Below are positions 1-11,900 of a stretch of DNA of 41,352 bases, one piece after another. Under the pieces are notes generated by a model. That model ran no database searches. It was not told where the DNA came from and was given only the letters and a program-made list of their open reading frames with translations. The DNA comes from Poronia punctata. Its lineage: Eukaryota; Ascomycota; Sordariomycetes; Xylariales; Xylariaceae. The stretch is taken from contig MU401741.1 in assembly GCA_022579005.1 (NCBI GenBank), positions 1 through 41,352 on the forward strand. The letters are read 5' to 3'. The stretch's first letter is position 1. Every line of letters starts with the position of its first letter. The position numbers and the translations under genes are program-made.

Positions 1-3000
1 TAGTAAAATAACTATATATTTTATTAAAACTAAGTTATACTAGCTTTATAAATAATTTAAGCACTTTAAAGCAGCAAAACTAAAGTAAATATTAATTATA
101 GCAAGTTATAAAGTTAATTATGTTATTTTAAAAATAATTTAAAAGTTTTGCTATTATTGCTAAATATATAACTTAGCGCTAAAACGCTTTAAATTTACTT
201 TAAAAAATAACTATAAATTTAACTATAAGGTTATAGTTAATATAATTTAAATTAATAAAAAACAAGTTTTTTATATTATTAATTTAGCTACGTTATTTTA
301 AGCTATAATTGTTATTTAAATAATAAAAACATATAAAGTATAAAATATATTTTATAAGTACTAAATTAACATTTATTAAAAACTGCTTAATTATATAATA
401 TATAACTTTAATACTAACTTTGCTTTAAAAAAAGTTTAAATTAATGCTAAAATTATAAAAATTATATATTAAAAAATGCTTATTAAAGCATATTAAGCAG
501 TTAGCAAAATTAAACATATATATACCTTTTTATACTACGCTTTTAATATTATTAAAAAAGGATTAGCTACTAAAATAATAACAAATTAATTTTATAAATA
601 ATAATAAAAGCTTTTAATAATATTATAAAACTTAATAAACTTATACTTACTTTATTAATATTTAGTACTTATTTACAAATTAACTATAATTTACTACTAT
701 TACTTAAAATTATTTAGTATACTAAAGCTATTTAAAAAGCTATAAAAGCTATTTAAAATAAAAAAGTAAAAGTAAATATATTATATACGCTTAATACTTA
801 AAATAGCTTTAATTTACTTTTTGTTTTTACTTTTTTTTTATGAAGTAAAGTTTTTATTTAGCAAAAAAAGTAAAAATAAAATAGTTTTTTTAAAGTTTAA
901 ACAATTAAAAGCAAAAATATTATTATTAATATAGTTAATAAACTAATAAAGTTTTATTATACTTAAGTAAAACTATATTAACGTATAAAAAAATCTTTAG
1001 CAAACGCAAACTAAACTAATTATAAAGCAAGTATAAATTAAAATGCACTTTTAGTAAAAGTAAAAAAATTATAACCTTTTATTACTTTAGCAGTTATTTG
1101 CTACCTTTATAAAAAATTAAAAAAAAACAATAGTTATTATATTATAGTACTTTTTAACAATATAATTAAAGTATATAATAATATTAAAAACGTACTTAAA
1201 CGCAAAAAAGAAAGCAAATTTTTAATTATTATTAAAGCTATAAAATAAAAGTATTATTTTTACTTTTAGTTTACTTTTTAAAAGATTTAACGCTTTAAAA
1301 ATTAATAATCTTTTAAGTATAAAAGTATTTAAGTTAATTTATTTAAACTTTAAAACGTACTTAAATATTAAGCTATTTTTGTTTTATATAGTATATAAAA
1401 TTAAAAGCAAAACTACTTAGCTTTATAAAAAATTATAATTAATCATTTAAAGCTATAATAACTATAAAAAAACGGTTTTATATTAAGCTTTACTATTTAA
1501 TAAATAAGTTAATAAGTTATACTTATACTAGCACTATTTTTAATTTAAAACTATAACGCTTATAATAAGCTAAAAAATATTATATAAGCATATATATAAT
1601 TAAAAAATACTTTTTTTTATATTATATATATATGCTTACTTATTAAACTTAAAAAAAGTACTTTAAAAGTACTATTTTTTAATTACTATAATAAATAATA
1701 GGTTTACTTTAAAAATAACTAAGTAGTTATTACTAAAGTAAAGGAGCGTTTAGCATATATTAGCAAATTAAGCAATAATTAATTTAATACTAAAAAAATA
1801 AGCAAAGCTTATTTTAAAAATATAATATATATAGCGCATTAATTAAAAAATTAACTATATACTTTATAAATTATATTATAATTATTTTAAGTTTATTAAT
1901 AATAAGGTTATATATAATAATTAATAAGAAAAAAAGTTTATATACTTAGTATAAAGCATACGCGCTATATAGTACTAAGTAAAAACACTTTTAAGTTATT
2001 TAAGAATTATAATGTTAAAAATAAAGCTAAAATAAAAAGTATATAATATTAAAAAAGTAAAAAGCGCAAAGCGCATTTTACTTACTACTTAATTAAGCAG
2101 TAAGCATAATTTACTTTATAGCTTTTATAGTTAAAGTATAAGTTAAACTACTTAACTAATATATAACTAAAATAAATATAATTATTGTTTAACTATAAAA
2201 GTTAAACAACGCGCACTTATAAACTAGTTATATATATATATATTAATTAATTTTATATATTTAATATATATACTAGCTATGCTAATTTTAGCACTGTTTT
2301 CTACTTTTTACTTTACTAAATATAGTTAATATAATTTATTAAAGTTACTTTATTTTTTTTATAGTTTAATTAAATTTAGTTTATATTAGTTTTAAACTTA
2401 TTATAAACACTATTAAAATTTACTTAAAATAATAATATTAACTTATAACCTTTGCTTATTGTTTATAAAAAGCAAATATAATAAATTTAATATTACTATA
2501 ATATAAATAAAAAATACTTTATTATTTGCTATACTAGCGTTTTTAGCTAAAAAAAAAAAGCAAACTTATTAAAGATAAATTTAAAGCAAAACTAAAGCAA
2601 TTTTTTAATAAAAAGTAAATAATTAAGTTTAATAGTGCAAAAGTTACTTTTTAAAATAAAAAAGTAATTTTTATATAAAAAGGTTAAGTAAAAAATTTTA
2701 ACTAAAATTAACTTTATTTTAATTAATACTTTTTAGTAATATATTAGCTAAAAAATATATAGTATATATATTAGCAGTATTTATTAACTTAAAGCTATAT
2801 TTAATTTATTAATAGCTATATAAGTTATTAAACTTATAAAAATAATATTTAAGCGTTAAATAAGTAAATTAACTAGCAAATTAAAAACAAGCACTATAAA
2901 TTAACCTATATATTTTTAAACTTAATAAAAGTAAAGCTATTTATTTTTACTAATAAATTATTTGCTAATAATATTAACTTAAGCTTTTAAATTAGTTTTA

Positions 3001-3929
3001 TTATTATTTTTGCTACTAAATTAATTTTAAACTATAAGTAAAATAAATATAAAATTACTAGTAATATTATTTATTATAACTTAAGTAAATATAAGCATAT
3101 TACTTAATTTATTTTTACTAGTAAACTATATAATATAGTTAATAAAGTTAATAGCGCTATTACTTTATATATTACTTTATACTTAATTTTTAAACTACTT
3201 AAATTACTTTTAATTTTTTTAGTACTTTGTACTAATTTTAAGTTGCTTTATTAATATTTTATAAAGCTTAAAAGTACGCGTAAAAAATGCTTTATAATTA
3301 ATATAATGTTACTATAAAAATTTTATAAAAAAAATTTTTTTATAAAGGTACGTTAAATTAATAAAAAAATAACTTTGCAAATTTGTTTATTAAAATAACT
3401 TTTAACTAAGCACTTAAGTCTTTTATTATAATAAATTAAATATAAATAAAAATTAAAGCAATAGTAGATTGCTTATAAGTTAAAAACAAAAGTATAAAAA
3501 AAATCAAAATATAGTTAAAAAGAAATAGCAAGTTCTAAAATCTTTTTTAATACTTTTAACTTTATTAACTATATTAAAGCTATTAAAACATAAATATTTT
3601 ATAAATATAAATATTTAGTTTTATATATATTAGTTTTAAATTATATTAAACTTACTTTATTAAAAAAGTATATACGTAGTATATATATATAGTATATAAC
3701 TAGTATATAAAAAATACGCGTTTTTTATATATTAAATATATAGCAAGTATATATTCTTTTTATATTACTAATAAGTTTAAATTATACTATAAACTTTTAT
3801 AGTTATATAAGACTTGCTAAAAAAGGTTTTTATAACTTTTTTTTTAAATAATTAATTAAGTTAACATAGTACTATTAATAGTAACATGTTATAATTACAT
3901 TTATTTTAGCTAAATTAATAGTTAAATTA
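1..3929. repeat. A+T-rich block, no genes (RIP-like transposon relics)
   Basis: The stretch is dominated by TA-rich sequence with stops in all frames and no coding signal. Among the 47 cytosines of the first 600 bases I count none preceded by T and one preceded by C; all others follow A or G. This points to heavy directional C-to-T mutation rather than simple low-complexity DNA. Fungal RIP acting on duplicated transposons is the usual explanation; which transposon was here cannot be read. A hairpin-like word, TAAATATTTAGTTTT (3608-3622), recurs exactly at 11748-11762 and in altered form near 15106. Confidence 0.75.
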
Positions 3930-4765
3930 TTTTTAAAACTATAGCTATAAAAAGTAGCTAAAAAGGTTATAGCTAAAAAGTTAAAATTTAAAGCTATAAA
4001 AAGCTAGTTAAGTTATTTTTAAAGCTATAACTAAGTATATTAAAATTTAAGGCTATAGCTATAAAAAGTAATTAAAAACACTATTGCTAAAAAGGTTAAA
4101 ATTTAAAACTATATTTAAAAGTGTTAAAATTTAAAGCTATAGCTATAAAAAGTAATTAAAAAAATTATAGTTAAAAAGGTTAAAATTTAAAGCTATAGCT
4201 AAAAAAAGTAATTAAAAAGGTTATAGCTATAAAAAGTAACTAAAAAGGTTATAGCTATAAGCTAAAAAGATTAAGTTAAATAATTTTTAAAGCTAAAAGC
4301 TATAGTTAATAATTAAAAAATTTATAACTATAAAAAGTAAATTTTAAAGCTAAGAGCTAAAAGTATTAAGTTAAGTAATTTTTAAAGCTAAAGGCTAAAA
4401 AGAAAAAGAAAAGGTAATTAAAAAGGTTATAGCTATAAAAAGTAAAATTTAAAGCTATAGCTTAAAAAGTAAAATTTAAAGCTATAGCTAAAAAAGGTAG
4501 TTAAAAACTTTATAGCGATAAAAAGTAAATAAAAAGGTTATAGCTAAAATAGTAAATAAAAAAATTATAAGCTAAAGGGGTTTATTTATAAAGCTATAAC
4601 TAAAAGTTTTAAAATTTAAAGCTATAGCTAAAAATATTAAAATTTAAAGCTATAGCTAATAAAAGGGGTAACTAAAAGGGTTATAGCTAAAAAGGTTAAA
4701 TTTTAAGGCCAAGGGCTAGGGGGGTCAGGTCAGGTGATTTTTAAAGCCATGGCTAAAGGGATTAC
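3930..4765. repeat. Degraded minisatellite with mutation gradient
   Basis: Units built around AAAGCTATAGCTAAAAAGG and TTAAAATTTAAAGCTATAG recur many times with irregular spacing. The left units are almost purely A+T plus AGCT. The last units (about 4700-4765) keep G+C, reading AAGGCCAAGGGCTAGG and AAAGCCATGGCTAAAGGG. The right-end units look like the less mutated ancestor, so the array records a fall in C-to-T mutation toward the block edge. Unit length cannot be fixed by eye because the spacer varies. Confidence 0.6.
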
Positions 4766-5220
4766 TTCTTGTAAACTCGGGTTTAATTGCACCTCCGGGG
4801 CTCCTAGTACCAACATTAAGAGCTAGTTTAGCATGCCAAAAGTTCCTAGGCAGAAAGCTACTTTGATACATTGGTGTCTACTTTTCCTAACTAAATATAG
4901 CTAAAACGTGACGCTAGTAAATCAACGTAGCCTAAGGTATTAGGAAATTTACGCTTTACCTAATTACGTATAGCCTGCTGACTTTAATTATGCTAGCTAG
5001 CTTGCTTGCTAGTTAATAGGTGCTACTATAGTAGCCCTTGCAGGATATAGCTAACCATTTATAGTAAGGTTGCACAATAAATTATTCTAGAACAAATCAT
5101 TTAGTATTATTTCTATATAATTTTGCACCTTTTAAAAAAATACTACTTTTAGATAAATTTTATTTTTTTAGCCTTATTTTGTTTTTAAGTTTTTATTAAA
5201 TATAATAAAATAAGAAAAGC

Positions 5221-5396
5221 TTTACTTACTTATTTACTTACTTACTTATTTACTTATTTACTTATTTACTTACTTACTTACTTACTTACTTATTTACTTA
5301 TTTACTTATTTACTTATTTACTTACTTATTTACTTACTTACTTATTTACTTACTTACTTACTTACTTACTTATTTACTTAATTACTTACTTATTTA
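5221..5396. repeat. TTAC/TTAT microsatellite
   Basis: About 176 bases of four-base units TTAC mixed with TTAT. The mix is what a (TTAC)n array would look like after some C-to-T changes. A related run of AAGTAAGTAGCT units follows at 5456-5520, roughly in reverse-complement sense. No protein or RNA signal. Confidence 0.9.
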
Positions 5397-6590
5397 TATA
5401 TAACCTATATATTAAAAGTAATAAAAAATAATTACTTTAAATAGCTACTTTATTTAAGTAAGTAGCTAAGTAAGTAGCTAAGTAAGTTAAGTAGCTAAAT
5501 AAGTAGCTATTAGTAGCTATAAATAAAGCGCTTTAAAATTTAAGCAAGGATAATATAAGCTAGGTATTTTTTTATAAAGGTAAAATTATTAACTTTATAA
5601 GCTATATAAGTTATTAAAAAATAAAAAAAATTATAAGTTAATAAAAATAAGGCATATATAAGCTATATAAGTATTATATTTATAAAAAAAGCAATAGTTA
5701 TAATAAAAATAGCTAAAAAGTAAAGAAATTATATTAAAAATACCAAATTTTATATAAAAGGTAGTATTATTCTATATCTTTTTAAAAAGTAACGTATTTA
5801 TATATTTTTAATCTATAGACTATTAGCCCTACTTTAAACGGCTAAGTAGCCTTTAACACCTGCAATTGCTAACGTTTACCTAGCTAAGCGTTAAAGAGCC
5901 CTTTAAACGTTTACAGCCCGTAAACGTTTTGCTAGCTATAAACGTCAAGTACTTATTTTCCCTATGCAATTGTATGCGAAACCAAGTACCTTTAGATTGA
6001 AATGCAAAGCTACCCAATTGCCCCCCCCCCCCCTCCTAGAAACCACCCACCATGGCAGTTGCAATGCCTTTATTCCTTTACTTACGTTAATAAAAATAGA
6101 AGGAGTAGTCGCGTGTACGTAGCCATAGCCATATAGTCAATTTAAATAGCCATACATAGCAACAATTCCAATTCCAATTCCAATTTAAATCCTAACCTTG
6201 CAAGTGACTTTGATTGTATTTCCTTTTGTTAAACTTACCTTGTAATCTAGAATAAGACAGCCTGCTATACAATCTAGTATAGCAAGTTGTTATTTTGTTA
6301 ATTAATTAACTGATTAATTAATTAATTAATTGATTTGTAAGGTCTATACCTAGGGTCTAGGTGGTGTTATAAACGCTTGATAAACGTTTACACCTTTAAT
6401 AAACGCTTAAAGATAAGCGTAAACATTTAAACTTATAAATAAATGCTTATTAGTTTATTGGTCTATAAACGTTTATAACCTATTAACTATAATTAAACTA
6501 TCTATTTATAGTTTATCTAACCTACTAAAGGCTAGTACAGTAGCTGCAGCAATAGCTAAAGAAAGCACCTATTATAGCTCTAGCTATATA

Positions 6591-6665
6591 TAGGTAATAG
6601 TTATAGCTATAAGTATAGGTAATAGTTATAGCTATAGGTATAAGTAATAGTTATAGCTATAGGTA
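6591..6665. repeat. 25-bp tandem repeat, three copies
   Basis: Three consecutive 25-base copies begin at 6591, 6616 and 6641. They differ from one another only by A/G changes in the copies compared by eye. The array lies 25 bases left of the large inverted repeat that starts at 6691. Confidence 0.85.
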
Positions 6666-6690
6666 TAAAAAAGAGTAGGTTATATAATTT

Positions 6691-8418
6691 AACCGTTTTA
6701 AACACAATTTGCAACAAGCTTGATTTATAATAGTCTTTTATTTTAGACCTTGTTTTTAACCTTATATATAAACCTAAATAAAAATTATAAAAATATAAAA
6801 CTAGTATATATATAAAAGATAAATAATAAGATATACTATATTAAAAGCTTAAAGTTTTTAAAGTAGTTTATAGGTATATTATAAAAATTAAAACTTTATA
6901 TTTTAAAAGTATCTTTTATTTACCTTTTTAAATATAACTAAATAAATAAAAATTAAAAAAAAACCTAACTTATTTTAAGTTTATTATATAAATTTCAATA
7001 TTTTTATATTAGTTTTATATTATAGTAGGCTTTAATAAGCTACTACTATTTAAGTAAATATAGCTTAGTACTTAATAAAAGTTTAGCCTTGAAAAATAAG
7101 CTTATAAAAAGGATATTTTATACTAGGCCTTTAATATAGCATTTTAAACTACTAAAAAGTAAAATAAAAAAAATTAGGATTTTTCTAATTTTTATTAACT
7201 TTTTTATTAACGTTTAATTATAAAAAGTAAAAACTAAGTAAAATACTTAATAACTTTATAAATATTAAGCTAAATTAAATAATTTTTATATTTTATTAAA
7301 TAGAAAACTTTTTATTTTACTATACCAAAGTTTTATAGCATCTAGTTTAATTTTCATTTATATATTTAACTTTATTCTTTTAGTTTTTTTTTCTTTTAAA
7401 TTAGCTATATATAAAAGCTTTTAAATCTTGTTAAAATTAAGCTACGATTATAAAATTTTACATAGGGGTTTTTAAGCTTTTAGTAAATCTTATAAGCTTT
7501 TTAAAACTTTTAAAAATAGTTTATTACTTGTGCTATACCGTTTTAAACATAAAGGTGGTAGTTTTTAAAGTTTAAAAGCTTATAAAAACCCTACTTTAAA
7601 AGGCAGCACTTTAAGACTTTAATATAGGGTCTTTAAACCGTAATATAACCTATATTTTAAAAACTAAAGTATATAAGCCCTTTGTTTAAAAGATATAATA
7701 GTTTAAACAACTTAGAAAGATTTTTAAAATTTAAACTTAATTATATAGCTAATATATAAAAAAACCTATTTTTTATATTTTCTTATATTATTTTATATAG
7801 TCTAAAGTTTTGTTTAATATATAGGTTTTTTAAGCTAATATTTAAAAGGTTATTTAGTATTTTACTTAGTTTTTATATTTTAAAGTTTAAACGCTAATAA
7901 AAAAATAAATAAAAACTAAAAAAATCTCAATTCCCTTTTATTTTATTTTTAATGTGCTTTAAAATGCTATATAAAAGGCCTAGTATAAAACACCCTTTTT
8001 ATAAGGTTATTTTATAAGGTTAAACTTTTAATAAATACTTAGCTATATTTACCTTTTTAATACTAGCTTATAAAGACCTTTTATAAAATTAAATAAACAA
8101 AAACATATTAAAACTTATATAATAAACCTAAAACAAGTTAGCTTTTATTTTTTTAACTTTTATTTATTTAGTTATGTTTAAAAAGGTTAATAATAAATAT
8201 TTTTAAAATAAGTTTTTTTAATCCTTATAATATACTTATAAACTACTTCAAAAACTTTAAGCTTTTAATATAATATGTTTTATTATTTATATTTTATATA
8301 TATACTTAGCTTATACTTTTACAATTTTTATTTAGTTTTATAAGTAAGGTTAAAAACTAGGTTTAAAACAAAAGACTGTTGCAAATTAGGCGCGTTGCAA
8401 ATCGTGTTTAAAACGGTT
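6691..8418. repeat. 1.7-kb inverted repeat (fold-back type element)
   Basis: The outer word AACCGTTTTAAACAC (6691 onward) is matched in reverse complement at the right end (GTGTTTAAAACGGTT, ending 8418). Homology continues inward, for example TTTTTAACCTTA near 6755 against TAAGGTTAAAAA near 8345, and TATATTAAAAGCTTAAAGTTTTT near 6845 against its reverse complement near 8255. The symmetry centre is near 7554. Differences between arms are mostly transitions plus small indels. No open frame survives. This could be a fold-back transposon, or two head-to-head copies of one element. Confidence 0.75.
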
Positions 8419-8426
8419 AGAGGGTA

Positions 8427-8471
8427 TGCCTAGGAACTTTGCACCTCTAAGAGGTAAAAAGTTCCTAGGCA
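8427..8471. repeat. Short hairpin of the AAAGTTCCTAGGCA motif
   Basis: TGCCTAGGAACTTT (8427-8440) and AAAGTTCCTAGGCA (8458-8471) are perfect reverse complements around a 17-base loop. The same word stands alone at 4838-4852 and 16821-16835. The hairpin begins nine bases beyond the right end of the 6691-8418 inverted repeat. Confidence 0.8.
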
Positions 8472-8581
8472 TTTTTTCTCTATTATATTTAGGTAGCCTT
8501 CCCTTTTTAGTTAATTAGACGGCCGAATTGAGTAACGCGTACTAAAGATACTAAAGATATAGAAGAAATCATGCTTGCTAA

Positions 8582-8900
8582 AACGGTAAAGGGGTATAGG
8601 GGTTGCAGAGCCATGTGAATAAGGGTCCTGAATTAGAAATAAAAGGGACCTACTATAACTACCTATTACCACCTTCCTGTTAGGGCTCTAGGTAACAAAA
8701 TAAGCTACTAGATTAAGGTTGTAAATAAAAGTATTTTTATAGCAAGGGCTATAGTAAATACCTAAAATAAAAAAAACATAAATAAGTGTAAACAATACTA
8801 AGCTATATATTTTAATTTCTTTTTCTTTACGTTTAAATTAAATCTTAAATATAAAAGTATATTAGTGTTTATACTAGTAGCTATATTTATTAATTATTAT
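8582..8900 (+). mobile_element. Left LTR-like direct repeat
   Basis: This 319-base segment matches 15432-15750 without any indel (constant offset 6850). By eye I count 36 differences: 34 transitions and 2 transversions. Some positions are mutated only here (TTTTT against TTCCT at 8734-8738) and others only in the right copy, so each copy decayed independently. Two same-orientation copies flanking about 6.5 kb fit LTRs of a retrotransposon about 7.2 kb long. TG...CA ends, a primer-binding site and a target-site duplication were not recognisable, so exact ends are uncertain. Strand is arbitrary. Confidence 0.65.
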
Positions 8901-11900
8901 GATTTAAACGTTGCTTTATTACTATTTAAAAAGACTTTAATTACTTTTTTAAAAAAATATAATACTTTATTTATTTAATATATTAAACTAAATAAATCTA
9001 ATATATTAAATTATATTAAACTTAATTTATTAAATATTTAGTTTTTTATAACCTATTAAATAAAAAACTTTTATTAACAATATGCTAAAAGAAGTTTGCT
9101 TTTTAAACATTAACTATAAAGCAGTTAAGGCTTGCTGCTAGGTTTAATTTAACTTAGGTACTATATATTACTTTTAACTAAAAAAGAAAACTAAAATATA
9201 ATAGTATAGTGTAGTAGTAGTTTATAAAATTTAGCTAGTTATTATAAAACCTAGAGCTTTTTTTTATAAAAAGTTAAAATAACAAAGTTAAAAAAAAAAC
9301 TTAATATTAATTTACTACTTACTACTTTAAATTTTTTTTTATTTAACGTAGCTAAAAATAAAATCTAAAAATAAAACTAATACTAATTAATAATACTTTA
9401 AATTAAAGCCGATTTTTAAATTTAAGTAAAAACTAATATAGTATATTTTTTAAATACTAAAAAAGCCTTAGCCGTTTTTTTTTTAAGCTTTTACTTTAAA
9501 TAAACAAAACGCTTTTAATTTATTTAACAATTTGCTAACTAAAAAAAAGTTTAATTAATTAGCAACAAAGCACTTTATAGCTATATTTTAAAAATTTAAG
9601 CATTAATTGTTAATAAGTACTATATATTTTAAAATTATTAAAAGATAATATTATATATTAAAAATAATTAATTAAAGTGCTTAAATTTTATAAGCATAAG
9701 CTATTAAACTAAAAATTGCAGCTTAAAACAAAACCGGTTTAGTAAACGTAAAAAAAACTATAAACTTTAATATTGCTAGTGCTTAAAAAAATAAAGTATA
9801 AAAGTTAAAAAAAACAAACAATGCTTTAAAAAAATAAATTATTTTAATAGCAGCTACTATAACTAATTTAACTTAAAAAAGCTAATAAAGCATCTTAGCC
9901 TTTAAGTTAATAAATAATACTAAGCAATTTACTAAAATAAATTCTTTACTTGTTTTTATTAATAATAAAGCTAAAAACAAAGCAAAAGTTTGTTTTAAAT
10001 ACTAGTATATACTTTTTTAAAAAAGCTATAGCTTAATTTAAATTATTTTATTAATAACTATAATAAAATAATTTATATAGCTAGTTATATAAGCAAGTTA
10101 GCAGCTAAAAAATTAATATTATTTATTATAGCAAAAGATAATTAAAAGCTGCTTTTAAAAACGTTAAAAAAAATACTATATTATTTTTATTAGCAGTACT
10201 ATAACCTAAATAAGTATAAAATAGCTTAAATTAAGTATTAAAACTTTTATATAAGCAATAATAATAAATTTAGCAACTTTAAAATTAAATTTACTAAGTA
10301 AGCTAGTTAAGCTTATATTTTACTATTTAAGTTTAAAAATAATATATATAACAAGCTACTAAACTAATTAAATATACTTTGCTTATTAAAAAAAGTAAAC
10401 CTTTTAGTAACTTTTTCTAAATATTGCAAAAATACTTAAATATTTAACTATTAATAATATAAAACCTTTTTAAATAAAAAAAAAGTAAAAATTAAAGTAT
10501 TTTTTAACTTTAAAGTTAGTACTAAAAAAAAAAGGCAAAAGCTAAATAGCTAACTATTTTATAGTTTACTTTAAACTAATTTGCTAAACAAAGTATAAAA
10601 AATAAATACTATAAATTTTTTTATTTAAATATAAAAGCTAAAAATAATAAAATTTATATTAAACTTTTTTTAAAGCAAGCAAAGCTATTAATATTTAAAA
10701 AATAGTATTTTACTTGCTATATTTAAAGTTATTAAAGCAGCAATTATTTAAAAAAGTTTTACTTTAACTAACTAAACTTTGTTTATATTAATTTTATTAT
10801 AATAAAGGTAATAAAAAACATTACTATTTTTAAAAAAGCAAAAAGCTAAGCTTAAAAAAACTAGCTTTTTATTTTAAGCTACTTATTATATTAGCTTTAA
10901 GTATTAATATTTATTAAAATATTTTTTTTAACTTTTTAAAAACCTTTTTTAAAAAAGGTTTTTTAACTATTAATTATATATTAATAAATAATAAATATAC
11001 TTTAACTACTAAAGCTTTTATAAATATAAAAGCAAACGTATACTTGCTATTAAATATAAGTTTTGTAACAAAAATATTAAAGCATTTAAACTTAAATAAA
11101 ATTTAAAGCTTTAAACTTATAAAGGTTGCTAAATATAATAAAAAAGCAGTATAAGCTATAAATTAAGGCTTTTAAGCCTATTTATATATATAAAAGCGTA
11201 TTATTAAAAATACTTTTTTTTTAATTATTAATATAAAATATAATATAATTATTAAAAAGAAATCTTTTTATTACTATAACGTTTTAATAAATTTAAAACA
11301 ATGCTAAATGCTTTTTTTAACTAATGAAAAACTTAACTACTAATTTTTTAAAATCTTTATAAATAAAGCTAAAAACTTAATTTAAAATCTTTTTACTGCT
11401 AAAAATATTATAAAAAAAAAAGTTAATAAATATAAAAAATAAATAGTAATAAAATAAACGTATAGCTAAACTAAATAAGGCCGTTGCTTAAATTTAATAA
11501 TAAATTTATAAGTTAAAAAATGTGCTAGCTAAACTAGCTAATTTTAAAGTTAAAAAATAAAATAAACTAATTAAACTAATTATAATTTTAAAACTGCTAT
11601 AAGCTTAAAAAAAAAACTTAGGCGCTAATTAAATCTAGCAAAGTTATAATTAAATAAAGCAAATCTTTAATAAAAAAAACTATAACGTTTTTTTAAGCCT
11701 AATTTAAAACCTTAAAAACAAATAAAAAACTAAATATTTAATAAATATAAATATTTAGTTTTAAATAATACTTAAAAACCTTATAAGTTAAAGCATAACT
11801 ATATTAAATAATATAAACATTAACTAATATGAATATTAACGTTAATAGCTAAAGCTTTTACTATATTTATTAAATAAAATAATATAAAAGCTAATATTAT

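Larger units (their letters stand above)
4766..6690. other. Mixed-composition non-coding stretch with simple repeats
   Basis: Moderate G+C islands alternate with A+T-rich sequence. No credible gene is visible. It contains a copy of the word AAAAGTTCCTAGGCA (4838-4852), TTAC/TTAT microsatellites, a 14-C homopolymer (6020-6033), (ATTA) repeats near 6300-6335 and several TAAACGTTTA palindromes (5904-5913, 6381-6390, 6466-6475, plus a one-base variant at 5921-5930). Confidence 0.6.

Noticed and set aside
1..4700. Centromere or mitochondrial DNA
   Set aside because: A+T richness alone is not evidence. No mitochondrial genes or tRNAs are seen, and centromere status needs CENP-A data.
5221..5520. 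CRISPR-like array
   Set aside because: It is a four-base microsatellite without spacers, in a eukaryotic context.
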